This document shows, one piece after another, positions 38,263 through 48,307 of a DNA stretch of 64,000 nt (positions are counted from its first letter, which is position 1; each line of letters opens with the position of its first letter). Both the position numbers and the translations under genes were made by a program. The stretch lies in assembly GCF_010093595.1 (NCBI RefSeq), contig NW_022985446.1:914709-978708 (forward strand), written 5' to 3'. This DNA is from Mytilinidion resinicola (lineage: Eukaryota; Ascomycota; Dothideomycetes; Mytilinidiales; Mytilinidiaceae). The notes beneath the pieces are model-generated. The model saw only the letters and a list, made by a program, of their open reading frames with translations. It was not told where the DNA came from and did no database searches.

Positions 38263-38467
38263 TTACGGCCGAAGAGAGTATGAAATGAAAGTATAGTAGA
38301 AAGAATAGAGCTGAAAAGTGAGACTAAGAGAGCTAGCCAATCGGGAAATGTGAAAAATCATGCGTTCAATAACTCTTACGGCCGAAGAGATGAAATGAAA
38401 GAACAGAAATAATAAAGCTGCTGAGTGAGTCTAATAGAGCCAGCCAATCGGAAAATGTAAGATTTTG
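38263..38467 (+). repeat. Diverged tandem repeat, two units of about 95 bp
   Basis: Unit 1 (about 38263-38357) and unit 2 (about 38376-38467) share TTACGGCCGAAGAGA, TGAAATGAAAG, AGCTG...GTGAG and AGCCAATCGG(G/A)AAATGT in the same order. The sequence is AT-rich and non-coding. It may be a piece of an old repeat family. Confidence 0.65.
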
Positions 38468-41400
38468 GTGACGGCTTCGAAGCGAGTGAAAACCGATCTC
38501 TTGTCCTCTCTAGGCTGATAAAGAAACCTGAGAGCCAAGTACAAGTAGCTGAGTGTCTTTTTCAGGCATTAAGCGATGTCGCTGACATCCTAACTGACCA
38601 AGAATTGTCAACGATGAAGAAAGCGACGAACTCACCACCAAATGCTGAAATTCGCACTCACCGCTATATTGAAATACCAATTTAGAATTGCGCAAAAGAA
38701 TTGAAATATGTATTTCAAAATCGTCGTGGCTTACAGTCAATATGCTGCAGTGTCACGTGCCTAAATGGAATTGTACCATGGGACGCTGCCTCAGCGTTTG
38801 ATAATGCAATCTGGACCTATGCATCAGTATGGAATTCTGATGCTGTATGCACGAGTAATCAGCCTCACGCGGCTGAACAGACAGATCCATGCGCTCCCTA
38901 CCGAGATATTATCTCAGCTGATAATGTCGCAGCACCATGATTCTTGATCATGTTGTCATTCTCAATGTCAAGTTAGTTTGGTTGAACCTCTGAATACTGC
39001 GGAGCAGTCGGCATCTAGTTTACTTTCCCAAATGGGAAAACGGCGTGAAGCAAACCGCGGGTTGTATAATAATCGGGCACGTTCGTGGCCGAGCTAAGAC
39101 CGCCCGACTTCGGCATACAGTAGCTGCCGCTGAGTTTGTCAGCTATACGAGTGCTTCGTTCGGCCGATGTCTCGCTTTACGAGCGTAACTAATCCGCCGC
39201 ATAGGAGATACGAAATCCGATCCAGCATGGAACTCGTGAACCTGTAGATTCCCCCTTTTTCTATTTTTAGAGATAGAAGTAGGTGCTAGTACTCCGCATC
39301 CAATACTCTATCGCGACTCGGGAATCTGGAGTGGTAGATAGGATGTTTGCCACGCCACTCTCAATAGCCGGCGGACTCATGCGAGTTTATCTAGCCATAA
39401 AGCAGGGTATGAATGAAAATAGAACGAGAGAAGTATGGCTGCTCGGTTCCTGGCCGCGCCAGTGATGACGGCCGCCCTGATGATCCGCGAACCAGCGATG
39501 CTGATTTGATGGTGTTGCAGTGATTTGCGGAATTTGCCCCATCCAGCTGGCAGTGACGGGCGCGCTACGTTTTGCTAGGCGATGGTGCCCGTTGGCGAGC
39601 GGATGGCGAGCGGAACTTGGAAGTCCTCCACCCCCTGACACCCATTACGGTGATCATGGCCCAACATTGTAGGCGGAGTCGCCACCTCCACAGGTTTTCG
39701 ATAACGACTGCCAAAGAAAACAGGGAACCGATGTGCCGATAGCCAATATAAGCAAAAATAGAAAAACCACCGTTGGCGATACCCCGGGGTGGTATTCGGT
39801 TCTTCCACGAATGCGACGTCATCGAGAGTCTTGTCCTTGGCATCTGCATCGCCAACGAAGCAGACAGGAGGCGCGAGAGGAGGCCTCGGGAGAGACGGTC
39901 GGAGCACTCCGATCCCGATTGCGACGGAAGAGCCTGCTCCGGGGCAGGCGTCTGGCTCGAGCGCGGCACACTCGTGGCTCCTGTGGCTCATGGCCATAGC
40001 AAGTGTGGCTGGTGCCGATGTGACTGGAGGCTCGCAGCGTCGCACTTGGAAGTGCCGAGACCGGGCCAGAAAACTCTTCAGGTGCCATCGAAATGCAGGG
40101 AAAGCGGGGCTTGGCCCGGAACAGCAGTTCAAAGATGATCGGTAGCCCTATGGGTGCCCAAAGCATCGCTGTGCGTTTTTCACACAGCCTCCCCCGGCCC
40201 CGGGCGACACTCTTCGCTCGTTCCCGTAAGCCAGCCGCCGATCTCATAGATTCGTAGGGGTGTTCCTGCCGAACTCGATCGCTTTAGCCTGTCGAGGGCG
40301 TGCTCCACGAGCTTAATTCCCGCGTGCCACGTTTGTTTGACAGTGCGGCTGCAACATAGGCTCCAGCATGCGCTGTTTTCCACCTCCTGCGATGCTGGCC
40401 GTTACAGCACGGCGGTGACGGCGGACGCTCCGTGCTATCGGTGGTGATAGATGTGCGACTGGTCGCGGATGGACTTGGTGGATTGAGAGAGCGATACGGC
40501 TCGTACGGCTGTCCGACTCGCGTGAGCCTGGCATTCTCAGGCAGCCCGCGACGTGGGATGCAGCTCACCGCCATGGAGATGGCTTGGAGAGAGAAGGACA
40601 CTGGTCGAACATCGCAGCCAGTGTTTCTGCGGCGTGGTGGTGTATCTGAGGCTTCTGATAGCGATTAGCCGATATCCGCGATGCATCCCGACTTGCCGTT
40701 CTCAGCTGCGGAGAGTCGCCCACGATGGCTCCCCTATTGAATGCATGAGTACGCGTCCCACACCGTCCCAGCTGAGTGGAGAGAGGATCGATCTGCTATT
40801 CCTCGGCGAAGCGAGAAGCGAGCAGCGGCTCCATGTCACGCGCCACAGCGGGCAGCTGACCTGTGGCTGGGCTCCAGTGGGAGCAAAGTGGCCTCATCAT
40901 CCATCTCCAACCGAGGCGATCGTGTCGTCCGGTTGGAGAGTAGGCCGGCTGGATAGGAGCCGAATGCGCCAAGACCGGGAGTCGCGAAGCGGAGCGCAGT
41001 GGTGGTTTCGCGGCACCTATTTTCGTGGTCGCAAATCTTGTACCGGCGAGGCATAACCCAAAGCGTCGGATCGCAGCCGACCGCGAGAGCTGCACAAGGG
41101 AGAGGAATCGGCTCAGGGCTTGTGCACAGCCCCTCCTGCAGGTGTCGCTAGCTGCATGAGGAGGCTTTCTAGAAGAGCGAAGATCGGCTAGAAGCGCAAC
41201 CCCGGCTCTCATGACGCAACTGCGAATTCCTACATAAGCATTTGACGCTTTCTTTCACAGTGCTTTGTCCGCCGCTCCATTACCCACGCGCCCCGAAAAA
41301 CACGCACACACTCGCTGAACAATTCCTCATCACTCGGGCCGGCTCAGACTATCGCGCCGCTGCACTCGTATCTCCGGCACGGCTAAGCTCGGATTCCACG

Positions 41401-41537
41401 GCCTTCCACCGACCATTCACACCATCACCTCATCCTGATTTTTCTTCCTTACGTATCCCGCAACCCCACCCGAGTCATTCGCTACCCCCCATATAAGTCT
41501 TTCGCCACCCGCCCTGACTTCCTCTTCCGTCTCCACA

Positions 41538-43751
41538 ATGCTAGCCCTACATCCTCGACGTCAACACATTCACCAGCCATATACTACCGCCAACTCCCTC
41601 CCGTCTCCACCCCCTTCGCAGGCATCGCTATACTACGACAACACCGCACCGTCGCACACCATCGACGAGTCTCTCCTCCACAGTTACCTCGAGTCGCTGC
41701 AACCGTTCCAGACGGAAGACACCATCGAGTCGTCACCCAACGCCGATTCCAACCAGTACATGACGGGTACTTTCGATTTCGCCAACCCTGCGATCAGGAT
41801 CCAGCAGTCGACACCTGTTCCGCAGCTGCCGGCGTACTCGCAGTCCATGCTGCCCTCCAACAACGTCCAGTCGCTCCAGAACTGGAACTCGTACGAAAGC
41901 AATGGGCAGATCGATACGACACACTCTCTCCAGACTCCAGCACAAAGAGCGCACCGCCAGCACCAACGCGCAACGTCGTCCTCGTCGATAGGATCAAACG
42001 GATCGCAGTACCACACCGCAGGCCACGCGACCAGCTACCCGTACGTCGCCAACTCCGAGAATTCGCCTTCAGCTTCGTCAAACCAAAAGATTGACTCAGC
42101 CTTCGGCGCTGACGAATCGAGTCGGTTCTCGAACCATCTCCCAACTCCTTCGCACACTCCAACACAAGACCACTTCCTTAACACGAACTTTGGCAGTTAC
42201 TCTCAAGGCCCAAGCATGGACTCCACAATGGGCGCCCACATGTCGATGAAGCAGGCACTCATGGATCAACATAACCCAGACGACGAAGTTCCAGGGTTCG
42301 GGCATTCAGGCAGGCATTCGGTGTCAAGCTATGGACAGGACTCGCCCGCGACTCCTCACACCGCGCATGGCGAAGATTTCGAGGACAAGTTCAAGGTCCC
42401 CCCCACTGGTATGACTATTCCCGGCAAAGTCGAGTCCTGGTTTGACGATTACTTACTCTTCGATGATGATTCAGATATGAGACACAACGTCCCCAAGTTC
42501 GACCAGCTATCCGACATGAGCATGAGCGAGATATACAACCCGCCGCTCACCGCTCAGATGCAACAGTCGGCACTGCAGACCAACGCGAACCCGTCGTTGC
42601 TGTCGCCATATCGCAACGTCGTCAACGAAAGACTCCAGGCCGCACAGAACGCACGGTCACAATCGCCAGCATCGTCAGCATCAAGAGGCGTCTCACCCTT
42701 CCGTCACGGGTCACCTTACGCTGCACCGAGCAGCAGTTTCAGCTCTCCTCACACGAGGGTCGGCACTGCTGCGCACCAACGCGAGGTGGCAAAAGCTGAA
42801 GCCGATGCGCATGCGCTTAAGAGGAGTATGAACAAGAACATCCCCGACGCTCAGCCGACGACAATATCACCAAAAGACGCGCTGCTCGACTTCCACGAAG
42901 ACGAGGACTCCAAGGTGCCTCTATTCCCAGACAGCGGTGCCAACGACTACGACAACCAGTACCACGCCGCCGACCAATATCCAAGCATGGCTGCCCAACC
43001 ACAGTACAACACGTCAGAGGACAGCTACCGCCGACAGAACTGGGCCGCGCCACGCTTCTCGCCACATAACTTTACGAGCTCAGGACCAGCACCGCCGCAA
43101 ACGAACTTCACCTACGTGCCACCGGCCATTGCTGGCAACATGCACGGGCTGCCCTTCCACTCTCAACAATACCGACCGGCAACCAACATGGCTGCTCCGT
43201 CCGAGACCCCGGAGTTCCCGGCGCATCTCACGTCGATGGAGTCGAGTGCCAGTGAGGCCGGGCCCGAAACGGGCAGCACCGCCAGCGATCACTTCCCAAA
43301 ACCGACGTCTTCTGCTGCCGACAGTGGCACGTACACATGCACCTACCATGGCTGCACGCTTCGCTTCGAAACTCCGCAGAAACTTCAGAAGCACAAGCGC
43401 GAAGGGCATCGCCAGAACCCGGTCGTGACGACGTCGACAACATCGGCAGTCGGCAGTGGCATGACATCAGCGGCGCTCCTGGAGCGGAACTCGCAAGCGG
43501 GGCCACACAAGTGCGAGCGCATCAACCCCACCACCGGCAAGCCGTGCAACACCATTTTCTCGCGGCCGTACGACCTCACGCGCCACGAGGACACCATCCA
43601 CAACATCCGCAAGCAAAAGGTCCGTTGCGCACTCTGCGTGGAGGAGAAGACGTTCAGCCGCAACGATGCGCTGACGCGGCACATGCGCGTCGTGCATCCA
43701 GAGGTCGACTTCCCCGGCAAGCATCGCCGGCGCGGCGGCAACCATGACTGA
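41538..43751 (+). CDS. Rpn4-like C2H2 transcription factor
   Basis: One uninterrupted ORF of 737 aa starting CACAATGCT after a CT-rich leader. The N-terminal 590 residues are Ser/Gln/Pro/His-rich and disordered, with an acidic aromatic patch (WFDDYLLFDDDSDM, about 302-315) typical of activation domains. The fingers are at the C-terminus: YTCTYHGCTLRFETPQKLQKH at about 598-622, a long finger with a CERINPTTGKPCNTIFSRPYDLTRHEDTIH core at about 657-688 (given here as a position label), and VRCALCVEEKTFSRNDALTRH at about 695-720. The FSRPYDLTRH string followed by a last finger with TFSR(N)DAL(T)RH is characteristic of Rpn4, the yeast activator of proteasome genes, and its filamentous-fungal relatives. 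A role in proteasome or stress control is therefore family inference. Orthology outside the fingers cannot be seen. Confidence 0.85.
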   Translation: MLALHPRRQHIHQPYTTANSLPSPPPSQASLYYDNTAPSHTIDESLLHSYLESLQPFQTEDTIESSPNADSNQYMTGTFDFANPAIRIQQSTPVPQLPAYSQSMLPSNNVQSLQNWNSYESNGQIDTTHSLQTPAQRAHRQHQRATSSSSIGSNGSQYHTAGHATSYPYVANSENSPSASSNQKIDSAFGADESSRFSNHLPTPSHTPTQDHFLNTNFGSYSQGPSMDSTMGAHMSMKQALMDQHNPDDEVPGFGHSGRHSVSSYGQDSPATPHTAHGEDFEDKFKVPPTGMTIPGKVESWFDDYLLFDDDSDMRHNVPKFDQLSDMSMSEIYNPPLTAQMQQSALQTNANPSLLSPYRNVVNERLQAAQNARSQSPASSASRGVSPFRHGSPYAAPSSSFSSPHTRVGTAAHQREVAKAEADAHALKRSMNKNIPDAQPTTISPKDALLDFHEDEDSKVPLFPDSGANDYDNQYHAADQYPSMAAQPQYNTSEDSYRRQNWAAPRFSPHNFTSSGPAPPQTNFTYVPPAIAGNMHGLPFHSQQYRPATNMAAPSETPEFPAHLTSMESSASEAGPETGSTASDHFPKPTSSAADSGTYTCTYHGCTLRFETPQKLQKHKREGHRQNPVVTTSTTSAVGSGMTSAALLERNSQAGPHKCERINPTTGKPCNTIFSRPYDLTRHEDTIHNIRKQKVRCALCVEEKTFSRNDALTRHMRVVHPEVDFPGKHRRRGGNHD

Positions 43752-46401
43752 GCCTCTTGTGGGCGCTTCTAGATGGTACCTGTCAGACTGTGCGACTACT
43801 ATTGCGACAGCGATCTGGATCTGGGCCGCACGTCGTTCCGATTACACACCCGCGGAAGTGTCGCGTGCCAAGCATGTCGCAAAACGGTTCCCGCCGAGAC
43901 CCGTCGGGAACGCCGACCGCGCCGAGCGCTGGATCTTTCAACAAATTTTCGCATCCCGGCGTTCCAAAATTCTCGTTGGTCTCGGGCACGATCGAGTTCC
44001 CTATCCTTGTCTTTGCGTCTCTGCATTCACATCGCTTTCGCTGGCCGAACAGCTTTGAAACTGGCGTCCGCGAGTGCCCGCTGTCCTTATGGAGTTTTCA
44101 GGAGCGCCGTCCATACCCGTCCGCAAGTTCGGGATTATTTTTTCTTTCCTCTCATTGTGGAATTTCTGTTCTAGCGTTTCAGCGGGGTGGGCCGAATATT
44201 ATTCACGAAGACTTGGAAACGACCAAATGAAAGAGTACGAAGGGTACGATTGAGCAAGATCTTACGAATAGAAAGGGTTCGCAAAACGGGTCTATAGCTC
44301 GTGGTTTTTTCTTAGGCTCTATAATTTCTTTTCTTTTTGTCATGAGATATCTTTTTTAATACTGTCATATTCCTCCATCTACAAGAGTTATTGTAAATTT
44401 CTTGCCTATAAATTGCTTCTGGGAAAATATGTGATGGCCTCAGGTCGAACCACTTCTTATTGTCCACACCCTGCTGTAAAACACCTGTATTCCACGTAAA
44501 AGAGCAGTGACGAAAAAATATCGGGAAAAATTGCACACATCTTTGATGACTTGTACTACGTCTGCACGCTTTTTCGTTTTCTAGCCTTTGTACACCACAT
44601 GCACACCTTTTCATTACGCACTGCGACTATTACTACGCAATAATTCCTCCAATTGTCAATTTTTTTGAGGGCCGCCTTTCATGGCAGGATGTTTTCATGA
44701 AGCAATAAGTTGGGACGATTTGGAGCTGTTTACAGTACAGGTGTACCACTAGTAACGGAGCGATACCCCCAGAGACACGAGAGAGGAAAAGCGACGCCGG
44801 TTTGAAATAGAAATAATATGTAGTACAACACCAATCAAAGCAAAAAGCGCATAGCTGAAATAAGAGAGATCTCACCCTGCTATCGTGATTGGACTACGAA
44901 ACCACACCACAAGCCATCGCGACGCGATTCTGTCTAATTCCCATGACCATTTTCCCATGGAGGAGTGGATCGAGATGAGGGACGCTGGCGGCGGTGATCG
45001 TGACGGCATGCGTGCGTAGTTAGGCTGGTGGTGGTGTGCACCACATACGAGCTTGGAGTGGCTTGACATTTCAAGCCCTCCATCCCACAGTTTCTGACTA
45101 AGTAGCTGGCCAGGTCTCGATTCGACTGAAGCCTTGGTCGAGTTGAGATCCGTCCCGATCGATCTTGGTTGATGGCGCGGTACATTATGTACACTACAGC
45201 CGCGCTACGTACGCTATATAGCCGTAGCTGGGCTTCGGGGCCTGGAAACCTCCAGGTCCGCAGTTCTGGCGCTTGGGACTGTGGGTTGGTGTGTGGTGTT
45301 TAGGGGAGATGGGGTGGTGAGGGGGGGTCTTTGGACGACTCTGGACGGTTTGTGGTACTCATCTCGACGGGGTAGAGAGTAGTGCTGCGGTAGGCGACTA
45401 CGGTGGTGGTGCTGCTTTGGGATGGTGGGCAATTGCAATTCATCGGGAGTCCAAGAGTTTAGTGATGGTGAGCAAAGCGTGGTGATCGATGCGGGGAGTT
45501 GATATGGCTTCGGAGTTGGGTGATTCAAGGAGCATGGTTTAGAAGAGTGAAGTAGAAGTTGATGTGGGAGTACCCGAGTACCAACTGGAGGCTCGAAGTT
45601 CATTTAGAATGAATCAGACGTCCAACCGACCTCAGACAGAGATGCCGTCGGGGACTCACTTAGCAGAGGTGAGCGTCTGGTGCAAGCGATTGATCCTCTG
45701 TACAGACGCCATCTCGACAAAGCCTGACCCGCCCTACAAGCCGTCAGAAGTCCAGGCAACCTAATCATTCGCAACATCAACTTGCTTACTGGAACCGCGG
45801 GTCCTTTTGACGGCATCATCCCGCAAGTGATCTGACTGCGAAGAAGCCGATCCCGGTCTTAGGCTATGCAATCCTCCGCTCCAACTTTGCCGTGAGTCTC
45901 ACAATGTCGACCCAAATTCCTGGAGCGGCTAGAACGTATCATCTAGGCTCTGATGCCCCACACAGCTGCGTGTGTTGCGACGATCTTATCCTTGATCTTG
46001 CTCCAATATCTGAATGGCATGATGCAAAACGAGAATACCTCTTCCGGCCTCAAGGCTCCATGCGTTCCAGCCACGACGAGCTAGGTGAGATATTTTCTTG
46101 AAACGGAGGGGTCTGATTAACCTACGCTATTCTAGAAACATAAGGTATGTGTATAGTTTCCAACAACAGGGGAATACACCTCCAGCACCCGGCGGATGGC
46201 CGATCACGTTAATCACTCTTAGCTTGATCTAGAAGACAACCTTTCCAATACAAAAAGGTATGCCAAAAATCGGCGCTCTTACCATAGAGCGTGCGTAGCC
46301 AGAAAGTTAAAATCATAATATCCTTAATCGCTGAGATTCTCCCAACTAAGTAGTGAAACTAGGTGTATTTATCCTCTTTGGTGGACAAACGATCCGAAAG
46401 C
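43752..46401. other. Gene-poor region
   Basis: 3' side of the Rpn4-like gene, then AT-rich DNA. Frames of 60-157 codons directly after 43744 run in several registers and have no motif. A 69-codon frame at 45892-46101 contains a Cys pair (CVCCDDLILDLAP) of the sort seen before HET or NLR domains, but this is too little to call. Confidence 0.35.
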
Positions 46402-46620
46402 GAAAGCTATTCTTACACCACGGCTAAGGAACTGGAGCATCGTCAGCTCGCCGCAACCTATTTCTTCAGAAGAAGTGAGGCTTCCCGGAACGACGCATTT
46501 ATTTTCTTCCGACTCCTTCAAGTCCATATCGTGGCAAGTCTGACAATTTTTGGCGTGATGAGGCCGCTATTGCCTGCATTTTATACGAGGCTATAAAGGG
46601 GTTGATGGAGAGCGGCGTGC
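46402..46620 (+). pseudogene. Probable NACHT (NLR-type) NTPase fragment
   Basis: The plus frame reads RQLAATYFFRRSEASRNDA, then FIFFRLLQVHIVASLTIFG, which resembles the segment after the Walker A loop in fungal NACHT proteins (LAASFFFSR...R..A..FF.TLA.QLA). The frame ends at 46596, and a neighbouring frame continues with a helical stretch (DEAAIACILYEAIKGL) as expected after a frameshift. No Walker A, Walker B or repeat domain is visible. This is a degraded fragment at most. The alternative is chance similarity. Confidence 0.35.
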
Positions 46621-47356
46621 ACGGGAAAAGGGGGGCAACTAATTGCAATCGATCAAGAAGCCGCAATCGGACTTCCAGACTCTGACCATCCGAAAGGCCG
46701 TTTGAGAAGGCGGCCATGACACTGGGTTCTTATTGTCTTGATCCTCGTCGTCATGGGACTGCTTGCCGCAACTCTCGCCTTCCTGAAAAATTATCAGGGA
46801 GCAATGGTGGACGTCGGCCATTCCAATCCAAGCCCTCTGCCATATATGCTCTCTGATATAGATGCATCTCACCTGTAAGGAATATCTAAGCTCGGCCGGA
46901 TGCTCTCCTAAAGACCCCTTACATCAACCATAGTTAGCGCACGGGACATGTGGTTAGGTGTAGTGCGGATACGGTTTAGGTAGTCTCTAGGCAGGCCCCT
47001 TAAAAGACACCTTTAATAAGTAATTATTATGTGATCAGCCAGAAGTAGAGTTCCGCGCTATGCACCCAGCCTTTCGTCAGATAGGACTGACATCGTCCGA
47101 GGTGCGTCAGCGAGATTTTGGGTCGGTCAGAATGTATTTATGCATGTGCTCTTTGTCTGGGGAAATGAGTCGAAGCCTTCGGACAGCGGCAGCCAAGAGT
47201 ACAAAGGTCTCAAACTCGAAACGTGTATGAATTTGGAGTCTGGTGCTAACAAGAAATGCGTAGTCTCCCCTCCCTTGTCTCTCTTGAAAACAAAGCGGAC
47301 TTAGAAATCCCTCATAGTAGCGACCAAAAATCGTCGCCGCGCTGAGGCAGACCTGC
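46621..47356. other. Intergenic region
   Basis: AT-rich sequence with short frames only. It is the 3' side of the Myb-like gene on the minus strand. Nothing is recognised. Confidence 0.4.
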
Positions 47357-48307
47357 CTAGTTGTTACTAGCTGTTCTATCCACCATAACCCCATTGAACA
47401 CCAAGTCGTCGCGTATCTTTTGCTGCTCAGCGAGTGGGAGGTTTCTTATCAATCGTACTTTCCTTTCCAGTGCTTGAGGGGTTCGGTCTCCGAGATTATC
47501 GTACTTGAAATATGTGTCCCATATCTCCCTCCAGTCTTTCTTTTCGTCTCCCCCCTTGATAATTTTCGCTACCTCGGAAAGTGCCCAGTACCCGTTCGAA
47601 GACCTAGTATCAGGATACATTGTGGCCGAGCGCAATAGTTCAGACCGTACCATGGGCCGTCGCTGGCTGGCTGCGGCTGCCGAATCATGCCATTGCGGCT
47701 CGCCTTGATTGGCCTGCGCTTTAAATGTCTTCGGCCTGCCCAGTGATGCAGACGGTTCCGAGCGTAATCCAGCATCTGACTCGACCGGTGGCGGGTTTCC
47801 TTGCAATATGCCTCCCAGGTTGTGTCGTTCAAGATGGACAATAGCTACTGGGGGTCGGTCCGAATAATAACAGACATAAGCTGCTGGGGATGATTGCAGT
47901 ATGCCTCGCCGGTTGGGTCGTTCCGAATCATAACGGACATAACCTAGTGGGGATGGTTGCAGTATGCCTCCCGGGTCGTGTCGTTTCGGAGTATAAGGGA
48001 TATAAGTTGCCGGGAATAGTGGCGGTATGACTCCCAGATTGTACTGTTCCGGATTAAAATAGACAGACTGCACGGATATGCCGGGCTGCTGCGTTGCGGG
48101 CAATGATGGAGTCGTTTGCGATCCTGGGCCAGCGTGCCTCGACTGTCGTCTTAGTTCCTCTTGTCGGTCTAGGATTTCATCAAAGTCTCTGAGCTCCGCC
48201 ACTGTCATAAGCTCCTCTACTAGTTCTTCAAAGCTCATGGCGGTTCTGTTAGACTTCAAAATGATGGCGTCCTCTGCATCCGTCCAGGCCCTGTATCGCT
48301 CTGCCAT
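47357..48307 (-). CDS. Myb/SANT-like protein with 21-residue repeats, function unknown
   Basis: A single exon of 316 aa from the ATG at 48307. The N-terminus RYRAWTDAEDAIILKSNRTAMS followed by FEELVEELM has the W-x(n)-ED pattern of a first Myb helix. A second segment near 250-310 (YWALSEVAKIIKG then WREIWDTYFKYDNLGDRTPQ) could be another. Between them, residues 78-171 form four tandem units of about 21 aa with the pattern (A/G)Y(V/I)xYxxxRxxxxGILQ. The same frame stays open upstream to about 49039 (560 codons in all), but that part is Leu-rich, lacks motifs and probably is leader. I do not recognise the gene. It may be lineage-specific. It lies in the gene-poor part of the window. Confidence 0.5.
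   Translation of the reverse strand: MAERYRAWTDAEDAIILKSNRTAMSFEELVEELMTVAELRDFDEILDRQEELRRQSRHAGPGSQTTPSLPATQQPGISVQSVYFNPEQYNLGVIPPLFPATYIPYTPKRHDPGGILQPSPLGYVRYDSERPNRRGILQSSPAAYVCYYSDRPPVAIVHLERHNLGGILQGNPPPVESDAGLRSEPSASLGRPKTFKAQANQGEPQWHDSAAAASQRRPMVRSELLRSATMYPDTRSSNGYWALSEVAKIIKGGDEKKDWREIWDTYFKYDNLGDRTPQALERKVRLIRNLPLAEQQKIRDDLVFNGVMVDRTASNN
47795..48076 (-). repeat. In-frame 63-bp minisatellite inside the Myb-like gene
   Basis: Four imperfect units, three of 63 bp and a last one of about 93 bp, encode residues 78-171 of the gene. On the plus strand each carries variants of GGTTGCAGTATGCCTC followed by a G-rich stretch. Length polymorphism in the protein would be expected. Confidence 0.75.

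Larger units (their letters stand above)
35917..41537. other. Long gene-free region with repeats
   Basis: The longest stretch without a recognised gene, 5.6 kb. 35917-36900 is transporter promoter. 36900-39250 is AT-rich and repeat-bearing (MITE copy 2, CAT microsatellite, diverged tandem repeat, a tRNA-like string near 36885). 39400-41500 turns GC-rich with overlapping chance frames up to about 185 codons on both strands, none with a motif. The last 300 bp before 41538 are CT-rich, consistent with the leader of the Rpn4-like gene. Confidence 0.5.

Noticed and set aside
39565..40247. Frames up to 185 codons on both strands
   Set aside because: Mutually overlapping GC-rich frames with no motif, similar to the other GC-rich spacers.
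43744..44230. Frames of 104-157 codons just after the Rpn4-like stop
   Set aside because: Three registers open at once and no motif. Most likely 3' untranslated sequence.
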